Part shown: one piece after another, positions 8,430-17,211 of the stretch
Layout: each line of letters begins with the position of its first letter
Numbering within the stretch: the first letter of the stretch is position 1
DNA from: Sphingomonas trueperi
GTDB lineage: Bacteria; Pseudomonadota; Alphaproteobacteria; Sphingomonadales; Sphingomonadaceae
Direction: 5' to 3'
DNA: 64,000 bases
Assembly (NCBI RefSeq): GCF_011927635.1
Contig: NZ_JAATJB010000008.1
Coordinates: forward strand, 115,872 to 179,871
Program-made: the position numbers and the translations under genes
Notes under the pieces: model-generated
What the model saw: only the letters and a program-made list of their open reading frames with translations
Told to the model about the DNA's origin: nothing
Database searches by the model: none

Positions 8430-9798
8430 AGGCTTCGCGATACTTCTTTACGACGCGCAGCGCGACGATGTTGAGCAACAGGGTGATGACGAACAGCGTC
8501 AGGCCTAGCGCGAAGGCGGCCAGCGTCTTGGGGCTGTCGAACTCGGCCTCGCCGGTCAGCAGGTCGACGATCTGCTTGGTGACGGTGGTGGCGCTCTGCA
8601 GCGGGTTGAGCGTGATCGTCGCGGCGCCCGAGGCGGCCATCACGACGATCATCGTCTCGCCGATCGCGCGGCTGACCGCAAGCAGTACGCCGGCGACCAC
8701 GCCCGGCAGCGCGGCAGGCACGAGCACGCGCGAGATCGTCTCGCTGGTCGTCGCCCCCATTGCCAGGCTGCCGTCGCGCATCGAGGTCGGCACGGCGGCA
8801 AGCGAGTCGTCGGCCATCGAGGAGACGAAGGGGATGATCATCACGCCCATCACGAGCCCGGCCGCCAGCGCGCTTTCCGACGAGGCGAAGGGGTCGCCGA
8901 GCAGCACCGCGAGCTTGCGGACGGCGGGCGCGACGGTCAGCGCGGCGAAATAGCCATAGACCACGGTCGGCACGCCCGCGAGCATCTCCAGCGTCGGCTT
9001 CATCCAGCGCCGGGTGGTCGCCGAGGCATATTGGGTGAGGTACACCGCGCTCATCAGCCCGAAGGGAATCGCGACCAGCATCGCGATCACCGCGCCGATG
9101 AAGAAGGTGCCCCAGAACAAGGGCACCGCACCGAGCGACGCGCCGGGGTCCTTCGCGTCGATCACCTGCGGGCTCCAATGGGTGCCGAACAGGAACTGGG
9201 TGATCGGCACCTGCTGAAAGAAGCGCAGCGATTCCCAGAAGAGCGAGACGAAGATGCCGATGGTGGTGAAGATCGCGATCAGCGAGGCGACCAGCAGGCC
9301 CATCATCAGCGTGCGCTCCACCTTGGAGCGGGCGCGGAAATCCGCGCGGATGCGGCTGAGCGCGAAGGCGGCACCGGCAAAGGCGAGCAGTACGGCGGCG
9401 GCGGTCCCGGTCCAGGCATAGCGGCGGCTGGCGGCGCGCACCACGGGGGCAAGCTGGCGGGCGAGCGGATCGGCCTCGGTCTCGTACGGGTTCTTCGCCA
9501 CCTCCCGGGCCTGGGCGAGCACCGAATCGCGCTCGAAGGCGAAGTCGGATAGGCCGGCGGCGGCGGGGCTCTGCAGCACGGTCTGGCGGACGAGCCCGGG
9601 GCTGATCCCCGACCAGACGACCAGGAACAGCAGCGGCGGCAGGATCGTCCACATGCCGACGAACCAGCCATGCTGCGCCGGCAGCGAATGCAGCCGCTTG
9701 GCGCCGCCGCGATCGAAGCGCACCGCACGGGCACGCGCCGTCAGCCAGCCGATCAGCCCCAGGCCGAGGATCAGGAACGATAACGCGAAGGGGTTCAC
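8422..9798 (-). CDS. pstC: Phosphate ABC transporter permease PstC
   Basis: A 458-residue permease with an N-terminal membrane anchor, a large extra-membrane insert (about 70-130) and a C-terminal transport domain. The coupling loop reads MRDGSLAMGATTSETI. The chosen start is GTG at 9798, because no ATG gives the full first helix; the upstream ribosome-binding site is weak. It lies 40 nt after pstS and overlaps pstA, forming the PstCA channel. Confidence 0.92.
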   Translation of the reverse strand: MNPFALSFLILGLGLIGWLTARARAVRFDRGGAKRLHSLPAQHGWFVGMWTILPPLLFLVVWSGISPGLVRQTVLQSPAAAGLSDFAFERDSVLAQAREVAKNPYETEADPLARQLAPVVRAASRRYAWTGTAAAVLLAFAGAAFALSRIRADFRARSKVERTLMMGLLVASLIAIFTTIGIFVSLFWESLRFFQQVPITQFLFGTHWSPQVIDAKDPGASLGAVPLFWGTFFIGAVIAMLVAIPFGLMSAVYLTQYASATTRRWMKPTLEMLAGVPTVVYGYFAALTVAPAVRKLAVLLGDPFASSESALAAGLVMGVMIIPFVSSMADDSLAAVPTSMRDGSLAMGATTSETISRVLVPAALPGVVAGVLLAVSRAIGETMIVVMAASGAATITLNPLQSATTVTKQIVDLLTGEAEFDSPKTLAAFALGLTLFVITLLLNIVALRVVKKYREAYE

Positions 9799-9838
9799 CG
9801 GCGGAGCAACTCAGCGGAATGGGGGGCGAGGGGGGGCA

Positions 9839-10870
9839 TCACTTGAGCACGGCCGGATCGAGCGGGGTGAGATCGGCCACGCGCTTCGCCATCTCTGCGC
9901 GCATCGCCTCGGGCGCCGCGATCAGCCCGCGCTTCACCAGCGGGCCGCCCGGCCCCCAGAGCGTGGCGTAGAGCGTCAGGAAGTCCTTCAGTCCGGGCAC
10001 CGCCTTGAGGTGCCGCTTCTTCACATAAAGGTAGAGCGGGCGCGCACCGGGATATTGCCCGTCGGCGATGCTCGCATAGGTGGGCGCGACGCCTTCGATC
10101 GGCACGCCGTGCAGCCGATTTTGGTTCTCTTCGAGATAGGAATAGCCGAAGATGCCGAGCGCATTGGGATTCTGCGCCAGCCCCTGGACGATCAGATTGT
10201 CGTTCTCGCCCTTGTCGACATAGGGGCCGTCGTCGCGGACGCGGCGGCATTCGGCGTCATAGTGCGCCGGATCGGCCTCCGTCTTCAGCTTGGCGGCGTT
10301 CGGATCGGCTTCGAGGCAGCCTGGCGCCAGCATCAGCTCGACGAACGCGTCGCGGGTGCCGCTGGTCGAAGGCGGGCCCATCACCAGGATCGGGATGGCG
10401 GGCAGGGCGGGGTTCACGTCGTGCCAGGTGCGCGCGGTGTTGGGCTTGCCCATCGGGTTGGCGGCGAGCGCAAGATACACGTCGCGCTTGCTCAGCCGAA
10501 GCTTCGGTCCCTGGTTCGACTCGGCCAACGCCACGCCGTCTAGCCCGATCACGATTTCCAGGATCTCGCCGACCTGGTTCTGCTCGCAGCGATCAAATTC
10601 CTTGCGCGTCATTCGGCGCGAGGCATTGGCGATGTCCGGGAACTGCGCGCCCACGCCCTCGCAGAAGCGGCGGAGGCCGGCGCCGCTGCCGATCGATTCG
10701 ACCACCGGCGCCTTGCGGCCGCTGCGCGCGTTGACGAATGCCTCGGCAACCGCCGTCGTGAAGGGATAGACGGTGGAGGAGCCGACGACGCGGATTTCGC
10801 GCGTGGCGCTGCCGTCGCACGCCGAAAGGGCGAGCGTGCCGAAGGCGATCAGCGCTAGACGACCCAGCAT
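9839..10870 (-). CDS. pstS: Periplasmic phosphate-binding protein PstS (lipoprotein)
   Basis: A 343-residue substrate-binding protein beginning with a lipoprotein signal and lipobox LSAC (Cys18). The phosphate-binding loop IRVVGSSTVYPF follows soon after, with ESIGSGAGLRRFC, NASRRM and TSGTRDAF further on. It resembles the larger PstS/SphX type found in many alphaproteobacteria. The chosen ATG at 10870 places the lipobox correctly; an in-frame start 23 codons upstream would bury the signal. It lies between phoR and pstC and captures phosphate for the Pst transporter. Confidence 0.92.
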   Translation of the reverse strand: MLGRLALIAFGTLALSACDGSATREIRVVGSSTVYPFTTAVAEAFVNARSGRKAPVVESIGSGAGLRRFCEGVGAQFPDIANASRRMTRKEFDRCEQNQVGEILEIVIGLDGVALAESNQGPKLRLSKRDVYLALAANPMGKPNTARTWHDVNPALPAIPILVMGPPSTSGTRDAFVELMLAPGCLEADPNAAKLKTEADPAHYDAECRRVRDDGPYVDKGENDNLIVQGLAQNPNALGIFGYSYLEENQNRLHGVPIEGVAPTYASIADGQYPGARPLYLYVKKRHLKAVPGLKDFLTLYATLWGPGGPLVKRGLIAAPEAMRAEMAKRVADLTPLDPAVLK

Positions 10871-10957
10871 CGTCACTTCTTGCTCCCCGAGGATGGCGGT
10901 GTTCCGGATCGCGGAGTCTGCGCCTCGCTTCCCACGCATTGCCCATCCGGCAATCGC

Positions 10958-10975
10958 GTTACGACTTTATGACAC
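10958..10975 (-). promoter_or_regulatory. Candidate Pho box upstream of pstS
   Basis: On the minus strand the sequence reads GTGTCATAAAGTCGTAAC, two 7-mers 4 nt apart like the PhoB direct repeat (CTGTCAT-N4-CTGTCAT). The first repeat is a good match and the second partial. It overlaps the last codons of phoR, about 90 nt before pstS, where a phosphate-starvation promoter for pstS onward would be expected. Confidence 0.45.
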
Positions 10976-12164
10976 TCGGCTCGATCGGCAGCCGCACCGA
11001 CACGGTGGTGCCGACGCCCACGGTGGAGGCGATATCGAACCGCCCACGGTGTCGCTCGACCACATGCTTGACGATGGCGAGGCCCAGCCCGGTGCCGCCG
11101 AGCGAGCGGCTGCGTCCCGAATCGACCCGATAAAAGCGCTCGGTCAGCCGCGGAATATGCTCGGCGGGGATGCCTTCGCCCTGGTCGGCGACGGCGAAGC
11201 GGACCATCGTGTCCCCCTCGCTGCGCAGCGACACGGTGACCGGCGTGCCGGCGCGGCCGTACTTCATGGCATTGCCGATCAGGTTGTGGAGCAATTGGCT
11301 CAGCTGGGTCCGGTCGCCGCGCACCGGGGGCACCGCCTCGATCTCGGTCACCAGGTCGGCGGCACGCGGGCTGCCCGAAAGCTCCACGCAGACCTGGCCG
11401 ATCAGGTCGGCGAGCTGCACCGACTCCGCCGGCGCGCGATATTTCTCAGCCTCGATCCGGCTCAACGAGATCAGGTCGCTGATCAGCCGGTCCATGCGCC
11501 GCGCCTCGTCGTGCATGATCTTGAGGAAGCGGGCGCGGATCTCCGGCTCCTCCCCGGCGCCGTCCGCCAGCGTCTCGACATAGCCGAGCAGTGAGGCGAG
11601 CGGCGTGCGCAGCTCGTGGCTGGCATTGGCGACGAAATCGACGCGCATCCGATCGGCGGTGTAGCTGCCGGTGCGGTCGACGAGATGGACGACGCGCTCG
11701 CCGGTCTCCAGCGTGCGGACCCGCATTTCCCAGCGCTGTTCGCGGGTGCCGAGCCCGACCAGGTGGATCGGCGCGCTATGGTCCTCGCCCGGATCGAGCA
11801 GGCGTTCGGCGGCAGCGGGGTGGCGGATCGCGAGGCGGACGTCCTCGCCCAGGATATGCTCGCCGAGCAGCGCGCGGGCGGCGGCGTTGGCGGCGATCAC
11901 GCGGGTGGCGGCGGTCACCAGCACCGGCTCGGCGATCGCCTCGATCACTTCGGCGAAGGCGGGGTCGCGGTCCGCTGCCGCCGCATCGTCGCGGGGGGCG
12001 GGGGCGGGATCGCCGCCGATCGCAACGATTAGCACTGCGGCGATCGCGCCGACCAGCAGCACCAGCGTCAGTTGCAGGTCGCCGCCGACCAACAGCCCGA
12101 CGACCGCCGACAGCGTGGCGACACCCAGTGCGAGGCTGATTCGGAAGCCATGGGCCGAAAGCAT
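10959..12164 (-). CDS. phoR: Phosphate regulon sensor histidine kinase PhoR
   Basis: A 401-residue kinase. Two N-terminal membrane helices (about 10-50) are followed by a PAS-like region (about 75-165), the phospho-acceptor helix NASHELRTPLAS, the N-box HNLIGNAMKYG, and the ATP lid with DQGEGIP and GTGLGLAIVKH. It senses the Pst/PhoU state and phosphorylates PhoB. The ATG at 12164 has GAAGG upstream and puts the helices at the N-terminus; the longer open frame would add 64 residues that lie in the divergent promoter region. It is the first gene of the leftward phosphate block. Confidence 0.93.
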   Translation of the reverse strand: MLSAHGFRISLALGVATLSAVVGLLVGGDLQLTLVLLVGAIAAVLIVAIGGDPAPAPRDDAAAADRDPAFAEVIEAIAEPVLVTAATRVIAANAAARALLGEHILGEDVRLAIRHPAAAERLLDPGEDHSAPIHLVGLGTREQRWEMRVRTLETGERVVHLVDRTGSYTADRMRVDFVANASHELRTPLASLLGYVETLADGAGEEPEIRARFLKIMHDEARRMDRLISDLISLSRIEAEKYRAPAESVQLADLIGQVCVELSGSPRAADLVTEIEAVPPVRGDRTQLSQLLHNLIGNAMKYGRAGTPVTVSLRSEGDTMVRFAVADQGEGIPAEHIPRLTERFYRVDSGRSRSLGGTGLGLAIVKHVVERHRGRFDIASTVGVGTTVSVRLPIEPSVIKS

Positions 12165-12179
12165 GGCGCCTTCTAGCGT

Positions 12180-12215
12180 GCAATCGTCCCAAGACGAGCC
12201 CGTATTTACGATTGC
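12180..12215. promoter_or_regulatory. Inverted repeat in the phoR / secreted-protein divergent promoter
   Basis: GCAATCGT and ACGATTGC are separated by 20 nt in the 82-nt gap between the divergent phoR and HPr-rel-A cassette genes. The same half-site, joined as one 14-bp palindrome, occurs before the lacI-type gene at 52824. It could be a shared regulator site; no function is known. Confidence 0.35.
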
Positions 12216-12246
12216 GAAATCGGCGCGGGCGCAGAAGAAGAAGGCG

Positions 12247-12636
12247 ATGGACGATCCCAAATTCGAAGACCTGCCGACCCGTCGGCGCGCGCTGATGCTC
12301 GGCGCGGCGAGTGCGGCCGCGATCGTCTCGATCCGCCCGGCGCTGGCGCAGACCAACGCCTCGGTGATGCAGTGCGCGATTCCGGTGACCGATCCAGGCC
12401 GCGCGGGCAGCTATATCGCGCCCGACGGTCGCGTCGTGCCGTCGCGCACGCCCGGTGCCTTCCCGGCCCCGGGGCGCAGCTTCAAGGCGCAGGACGTCAA
12501 GCGCGCGCTGGGCGGCGGCACGCTGCCGGGTACCGACCCCCAGGCGAGCCGCGCCTATACCAACTATATCCGCCGCCTGCAGCGCGGGACCAGCGGCTTC
12601 ACCTGCTTCGCCTCGCTGCAGATGCCGCGCGGCTGA
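12247..12636 (+). CDS. Twin-arginine-signal secreted protein at the head of the HPr-rel-A cassette
   Basis: A 129-residue product. Residues 11-35 form a twin-arginine signal (TRRRALMLGAASAAA, ending RPALAQ). The mature part of about 95 residues has one Cys near the start (MQCAIPV), a central helix-forming stretch (SRAYTNYIRRLQRG) and a C-terminal GFTCFASLQMPRG with a second Cys. The ATG has AAGAAGG upstream. It is 10 nt from a PqqD-like gene and precedes a kinase and a nucleotidyltransferase, so it may be the substrate or effector of that system; this is inference from position only. I recognise no enzymatic domain. Confidence 0.7.
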   Translation: MDDPKFEDLPTRRRALMLGAASAAAIVSIRPALAQTNASVMQCAIPVTDPGRAGSYIAPDGRVVPSRTPGAFPAPGRSFKAQDVKRALGGGTLPGTDPQASRAYTNYIRRLQRGTSGFTCFASLQMPRG

Positions 12637-12646
12637 GGGCCGGGCG

Positions 12647-12922
12647 GTGTACTATCGCGCCGCCGATCCTGCGACGCTCCGCATCGTGCCGCTCGATGCG
12701 CTGACGCTCATCTATCACCGCGCCTCGGGGATCACCCATATCGTCGATGCGCCGGTGCCGGAGATCCTGGAGATCCTCGGCGAGGGCCCGCGCGACGTGG
12801 CCGGGCTGCTGGCGGTGCTGGGCGAGCGCTTCGACCTCGCCGATCCCGATTCCGCAGCGCTGGCGGTTCGGCTCGACGAACTGGTCGCGGCCGGGCTGGT
12901 GGAGCGGACATGCGCCATCTGA
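12647..12922 (+). CDS. HPr-rel-A system PqqD-family protein
   Basis: A 91-residue protein with the winged-helix fold of PqqD-like peptide-binding modules: LTLIYHRASGITHIVD strands, then VPEILEILGEG and LAVLGERFDL helices and a final LVAAGLVERT helix. It starts at GTG 12647, preceded by GAGGG, right after the stop of the secreted protein. PqqD-like domains deliver precursor peptides to modifying enzymes, and PqqD-like members next to HprK-related kinases form a named subfamily. It overlaps the kinase gene by 13 nt, so the two are translationally coupled. Confidence 0.8.
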   Translation: MYYRAADPATLRIVPLDALTLIYHRASGITHIVDAPVPEILEILGEGPRDVAGLLAVLGERFDLADPDSAALAVRLDELVAAGLVERTCAI

Positions 12923-13761
12923 AGCTGCTGCGCATCGGCCCCTTGGGCTTCCGCATCGGCAGCCATTGGCGCAGCCCCGTCGCCGCGCTCGACGATCTCT
13001 ACCGCGACTATCCCGCGCCGCAGGACGGCATCGCCGACTTCAACGTCCATCTGTTCGCCGCCCGGCCATGGCGGCGGGTGCTGCGCCCGTCGGTGCACAT
13101 CGCGGGGGACTTCGTGATCCCCGATGCCGCGCCGCTGCCGCTCGCCCAGGGGCTGCTCGCCGCCGAGATGGGGATGAACCTGCAGGTGGCGCTGGGATTG
13201 CGGCGGTACCTGCTGCTCCATGCCGCGATGGTCGAGCGGGGCGGGCGCGCGGTGCTGATGACCGGCATCTCGGGGGCGGGCAAGTCGACGCTCGCGGCGC
13301 TGCTGATGGCGCGCGGCTGGCGGCTGATGGGCGACGAGTTCGCGCTGATCGATTGCGCGACCGGGCTCTCCCACGCCTTTCCGCGGCTGGTGAGCCTCAA
13401 GAACGAGGCGATCGACGTGGTCGCGCAGGCGCTGCCGGACGCGCGCTTCGGGCCGCTGCTGGAGGGCACGCCCAAGGGGGCGATCCGCCACCTGGTGCCC
13501 GATGCGCGCGCGATCGCGGCGATGGCAGTGCCCGCCGAACCCAGCCTGATCCTTTTCCCGCGCTTCGGCTTCGAGGCGGCGGAGCGGCCGGTGCTGCCCA
13601 GCGAGGCGTTCGTCCGGCTTACCCAGGCCTCGACCAACTATGTCACGCTCGCCGAGCGCGGCTTCGACGCGCTGACCCGGTTGGTCCAGACGGTGCCCGC
13701 GCGCGCGATCGACTATCCCGATGCGGCGACGGCGCTGGCGATGGTGGAGGCGCTGGCATGA
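12910..13761 (+). CDS. HprK-related kinase A
   Basis: A 283-residue protein related to the C-terminal kinase domain of HPr kinase/phosphorylase. The conserved His in LLLHAAMVER (104) is followed by the P-loop TGISGAGKST (118-127) and the metal-binding GDEFALID (141-148). It lacks the N-terminal domain of true HprK, and no HPr gene lies in the window. Homologues in lasso-peptide clusters phosphorylate a peptide, so a peptide or protein substrate is plausible here; the substrate is unknown. The start overlaps the PqqD-like gene, and the TGA overlaps the next ATG (ATGA). Confidence 0.85.
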   Translation: MRHLKLLRIGPLGFRIGSHWRSPVAALDDLYRDYPAPQDGIADFNVHLFAARPWRRVLRPSVHIAGDFVIPDAAPLPLAQGLLAAEMGMNLQVALGLRRYLLLHAAMVERGGRAVLMTGISGAGKSTLAALLMARGWRLMGDEFALIDCATGLSHAFPRLVSLKNEAIDVVAQALPDARFGPLLEGTPKGAIRHLVPDARAIAAMAVPAEPSLILFPRFGFEAAERPVLPSEAFVRLTQASTNYVTLAERGFDALTRLVQTVPARAIDYPDAATALAMVEALA

Positions 13762-14765
13762 ACCCGGCGCTGCTGCTCGCCCGCGTGCTGCGCGATCCCG
13801 GCGCGATTGGCGGCCTGGACGCGTCCGACTGGAACGCGCTCTGGGCGGTCGCGCGCGCCGAGCAGCTGGCGGGCACGCTTGCGCACCGCATCGCCGGGTT
13901 GCCGATGCCGCATGCGGCGGCGCGACTGGTGGAGGATGCCATCGCCTCGGCCGAGCAGGGCCGCACCGCCGCGCTGTGGGAAGCCGAGATGGCGCGCCGC
14001 GCGCTCGCCGGGATCGAGGCGCCGGTCGTGCTGCTCAAGGGCACCGCCTATGCCGCGGCGGGGCTGTCGCCCTCGACCGGGCGGGTGATCGGCGATCTCG
14101 ACATCCTGGTGCCGCGCGACGCGATCGAGGACGTGGAGGCGGCGCTGCTCGCGGCCGGGTGGGAATGGGTGAAGCCCGACCCCTATGACGACGCCTATTA
14201 TCGCCGCTGGATGCACGAGCTGCCGCCGCTGATCCACCGCGACCGCGACAAGATGATCGACGTCCACCACACGATCCTGCCGCTCACCGCGCGCATCCGC
14301 CCCGACGCGGCGGCGCTGCTGGCGGACAGCATGGCGCTGGAGAACGGGCTGCGCATCCTCGCGCCGCAGGATATGCTCTGCCACGCCGCTGCACATCTGT
14401 TCGCCGACGGCGATCTCGCAGGCGGGATGCGCAACCTGTGGGACATCCATTGCCTGCTCGGCGAATTTGGCTTCGAGGGGTTGGCCGCGCGCGCCGCACA
14501 GCACGGGCTAGGCGCGGCGATGGCACAGGCGGTGCGCCAGTCGGTTCGGCTGTACGGCACCGATGCGCCGGCGGAGTGGCAGGGCTGGGACGCGCTCGAC
14601 CCGCTGTTCCACCGCCGCCTGACCGCACGTGACACCTGGGGCCGCTCGACCCGCAAGGCCGTCCAGCTCGGCTTCTACCTCCGCTCGCACGCGCTGCGGA
14701 TGCCGCCGACGATGCTTGCCCGGCACCTGTGGACGAAATGGCGCAAGGGGCACCGGCCGGCCTGA
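13758..14765 (+). CDS. Nucleotidyltransferase-family protein of the HPr-rel-A cassette
   Basis: A 335-residue protein of the Nucleotidyltransf_5 type. The catalytic core is LLKGTAYAAAGL (92-103) followed by GRVIGDLDILVPRD, with the metal-binding aspartates Asp113 and Asp115. A third acidic site in MIDVHHTILP (Asp168) and a His-rich helical region (CHAAAHLFADGD) follow. It may transfer a nucleotide to the phosphorylated substrate of the upstream kinase, as proposed for lasso-peptide clusters with the same gene pair; here this is inference. The ATG overlaps the kinase stop by 4 nt. It is convergent with the TonB receptor gene. Confidence 0.8.
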   Translation: MNPALLLARVLRDPGAIGGLDASDWNALWAVARAEQLAGTLAHRIAGLPMPHAAARLVEDAIASAEQGRTAALWEAEMARRALAGIEAPVVLLKGTAYAAAGLSPSTGRVIGDLDILVPRDAIEDVEAALLAAGWEWVKPDPYDDAYYRRWMHELPPLIHRDRDKMIDVHHTILPLTARIRPDAAALLADSMALENGLRILAPQDMLCHAAAHLFADGDLAGGMRNLWDIHCLLGEFGFEGLAARAAQHGLGAAMAQAVRQSVRLYGTDAPAEWQGWDALDPLFHRRLTARDTWGRSTRKAVQLGFYLRSHALRMPPTMLARHLWTKWRKGHRPA

Positions 14766-14786
14766 ACCCGCCGATGCCCGTTGCGA

Positions 14787-16781
14787 TCAGAAGGTCGCGA
14801 TCTTCACCATGAAGCGGATGTTGCGGCCCGGCTGGACCACCAGATCCTTGTTGAGCGACGCCGCGTTTCGCACGATCTCGTCGGTCAGGTTCTGGCCGAC
14901 GATCGCGAACTCGATCCCCGGCTGCGACTTGAACGGCCGCCAGGCGATATTGGCGTTGATCAGGTTGTAGCCCGGCGTCTCGGTATCGAACGCGCCGAAC
15001 TTGGTCTGCTTGGCGTTGTGGACGAACTGCACCGCGCCGTCGAAGCGGGGGGTGAACAGGTTCATGCCGGCACCCAGGCGATAGGGCGGGATACGCGGCA
15101 CGTTGCCGCCGTCGTCCAGCGTCGCGCGGGTATAGTCGGCCAGACCGGTCAGCTGGAGCGTCTGGTCGTTCTGGTGGAACAGGTCGAGGCTCGCCTTGCC
15201 TTCCAGCCCGCGGAAATGCGCGCCCTGCTGGCGATAGTTGAGCTCCTTCAGGTCGCCGTCGCCGCCCATCGCGCAGGTGCCGTCGTCGTCGCAGGTGCGG
15301 CCGGTCAGGTCGCCATAGATATAGTTCTTGAACCAGGTCGAATAGGCGCTGCCGTCGAAGTGGAAGCGGTCGACGTTCACCCGCGCCGTCGCCTCGATCG
15401 AGTTGGCGCGCTCGACCTTGAGGTTCGGGTCGCCGGTCTCGAAGGTGTTGGGGCCGTCATGCCCGCCGCGCGCGAACAGCTCGGTGATCGCCGGGGCGCG
15501 ACCGGTGCTCGATCCGGTGAAGCCCAGCTTCACATGGCTGCCGACGTCGAGCAGCGCGCCGAGGGCCCCGCTCACCGGCGTGAACTCGCGCACGGTGAAC
15601 ACGTTGTTCGCCGGCGTGCCTTCGCTGCGGACATGCTCGACCCGGCCGCTGGCCTGGAGGTGCAGGATGTCCGTCAGCGGCAGCTCGGTGAAGAGATAGG
15701 CCGCTTCGCTCTGCGTGGTGGTGGGGAACAGGTAGCTGCTGTCGTCGCCGATCGCCGAGAACTTGCGGTTCTGCACCTCGAAGCCGAGCGCCGAGTTGCG
15801 GACCGGGCCCAGCGGGTTGAGCAGGAATTCGAGGTGACCGTCGAATTCCTTGTTGCGGAACGTCGTGTCGATCGTCCCGTCCGGTTCCTTCTCGTCATGC
15901 GTATAATCGGCATAGCTGGCGTCGAGGTTGATCGACTTGAGCGGGCCGGCGTTCACCGCGAACACGTCGCGCGACATCACCTTGGTCTGACGCATGTCGA
16001 TGTAGGTGGTGTCGCTGGGGATGCCGTATTTCGAGTTGTACTGGCTGATCGACAGGCCGACATGGCTCGCATCGTCGCCGCCGAAGAAATAGGAGCCGCC
16101 CAGCGCCGCGCCATGTCCGCGGAAGAAGCTGTTCTGCTGGACGCCGAGCGGCGTGTCGTAATCGCTCGCGTCGCGGTAGAAGCCGTCGGCGTGCAGCGCG
16201 AACTGGCCCAGCTTGGCATCGACCAGCGCGCCGCCTTCGCCCACCTTCGCGGCGCTGCCATAGCTGCCTTCCGCCTCGCCCGAGATGGGGGCGTCCGGCA
16301 GCTGCATCGGCACGCGGTTGTTGATCACGTTGACCACGCCGCCGATCGCCTGGCTGCCATAGCGAAGCGTGCCGGCGCCGCGGACGACTTCGATGCTTTG
16401 CGCTGCAAACGGATCCACCGGGATGCCGTGGTCAGGGCCGATGTCCGACACGTCCGAGCTGCTGGCGCCGTTCTCGAGGATGCGGACCCGCGTCGCGTCC
16501 ATGCCGCGAATGATCGGCCGGCTGGCGCCGCTGGCGAAGCTGGTGGCGGAGATGCCCGGCTCCTGGGCGAGCACGTCGCTGATGCTGGCGCCGCCGGCAC
16601 GCAGGATCTGGTCACGGTCGACATGGGTGACGATCGTCGGCACCTCGTCGCTGGCAACCGCATAGGGCGTCGCGGTGACGATGATCACGTTCTTGTCGTT
16701 GGCCTGCTGCGGGTCGGTGTCGGCAAAGGCATGGGGAACGAACGCGACGATCGCCGCGCCCGTGAGAAGGGCAGTACGCAT
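14787..16781 (-). CDS. TonB-dependent outer-membrane receptor, ZnuD-like
   Basis: A 664-residue protein with a signal peptide (MRTALLTGAAIVAFVPHAFA), a TonB-box-like VIIVTATPY, a plug domain (to about 170, with RPIIRGMDATRVRILENGA and VVRGAGTLRYGSQAIGG) and a 22-strand barrel ending in Phe (FMVKIATF). The DVSDIGPDHGIPVDP segment and acidic or Cys-bearing loops (TCDDDGTCAMGG, HDEKEPDG) resemble zinc receptors of the ZnuD group. The ATG at 16781 has GGAG upstream. The DUF2946-type His/Cys protein lies just before it and a Zur-box-like site heads the pair, supporting zinc or another divalent metal as the ligand. Confidence 0.85.
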   Translation of the reverse strand: MRTALLTGAAIVAFVPHAFADTDPQQANDKNVIIVTATPYAVASDEVPTIVTHVDRDQILRAGGASISDVLAQEPGISATSFASGASRPIIRGMDATRVRILENGASSSDVSDIGPDHGIPVDPFAAQSIEVVRGAGTLRYGSQAIGGVVNVINNRVPMQLPDAPISGEAEGSYGSAAKVGEGGALVDAKLGQFALHADGFYRDASDYDTPLGVQQNSFFRGHGAALGGSYFFGGDDASHVGLSISQYNSKYGIPSDTTYIDMRQTKVMSRDVFAVNAGPLKSINLDASYADYTHDEKEPDGTIDTTFRNKEFDGHLEFLLNPLGPVRNSALGFEVQNRKFSAIGDDSSYLFPTTTQSEAAYLFTELPLTDILHLQASGRVEHVRSEGTPANNVFTVREFTPVSGALGALLDVGSHVKLGFTGSSTGRAPAITELFARGGHDGPNTFETGDPNLKVERANSIEATARVNVDRFHFDGSAYSTWFKNYIYGDLTGRTCDDDGTCAMGGDGDLKELNYRQQGAHFRGLEGKASLDLFHQNDQTLQLTGLADYTRATLDDGGNVPRIPPYRLGAGMNLFTPRFDGAVQFVHNAKQTKFGAFDTETPGYNLINANIAWRPFKSQPGIEFAIVGQNLTDEIVRNAASLNKDLVVQPGRNIRFMVKIATF

Positions 16782-16834
16782 GAAGAAAACTCCGTGAACC
16801 TGGGGTGCGCCGCTTGAGCGGCGCAAGTTGTTGG

Positions 16835-17185
16835 TCAGGCGGGGAGTTCGGGCGGCGCGCGGCTGCGCCAGGCGTGCGAGCGGACGAGCCGCGGAGCCGG
16901 ATCGGCGGCGAGGGCCGCGTGCCACGCGCGTGCCGGCAGCGGCGGCACGACGGTGGGTGGTGTGGCGGCGAGATAAGCGGCTGCGGACGCGACCTCGTCG
17001 CAGAGCGGGCAATCCTCGTCGTCGTCGTTCTGCTTGGGCGCATGGTGGGCGTGGGGCGTGGCGGCCCAGCCCTGGGCAGGATGCACATGCGCGCGGACAA
17101 TCCCCGCCTGCCAGCATAGCGCGAACGCCAGCAGCAGCGCCGGCAGCAGCCGTACGAACAGACCAGGGATGCGGAAGACGCGCAT
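16835..17185 (-). CDS. DUF2946-type small His/Cys protein, likely metal-related
   Basis: A 116-residue protein with an N-terminal signal or membrane segment (about 8-30, LLPALLLAFALCWQAGIV), then a histidine-rich stretch (HVHPAQGW, HAHHAPK), an acidic run and CPLCDEVA. The combination of HxH and CxxC is typical of DUF2946 proteins, which often sit beside metal or copper transport genes. It is 53 nt upstream of the ZnuD-like receptor on the same strand and probably helps bind metal in the periplasm. ATG 17185 was chosen because it begins directly at the signal segment; an upstream start is possible. Confidence 0.7.
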   Translation of the reverse strand: MRVFRIPGLFVRLLPALLLAFALCWQAGIVRAHVHPAQGWAATPHAHHAPKQNDDDEDCPLCDEVASAAAYLAATPPTVVPPLPARAWHAALAADPAPRLVRSHAWRSRAPPELPA

Positions 17186-17211
17186 CCGCAATGCCGTACT
17201 GCAGCAACGCG

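Noticed and set aside
12910..13761. True HPr kinase/phosphorylase (hprK) of a PTS system
   Set aside because: The protein lacks the N-terminal HprK domain, no HPr or EIIA gene is next to it, and it sits with PqqD-like and nucleotidyltransferase genes.
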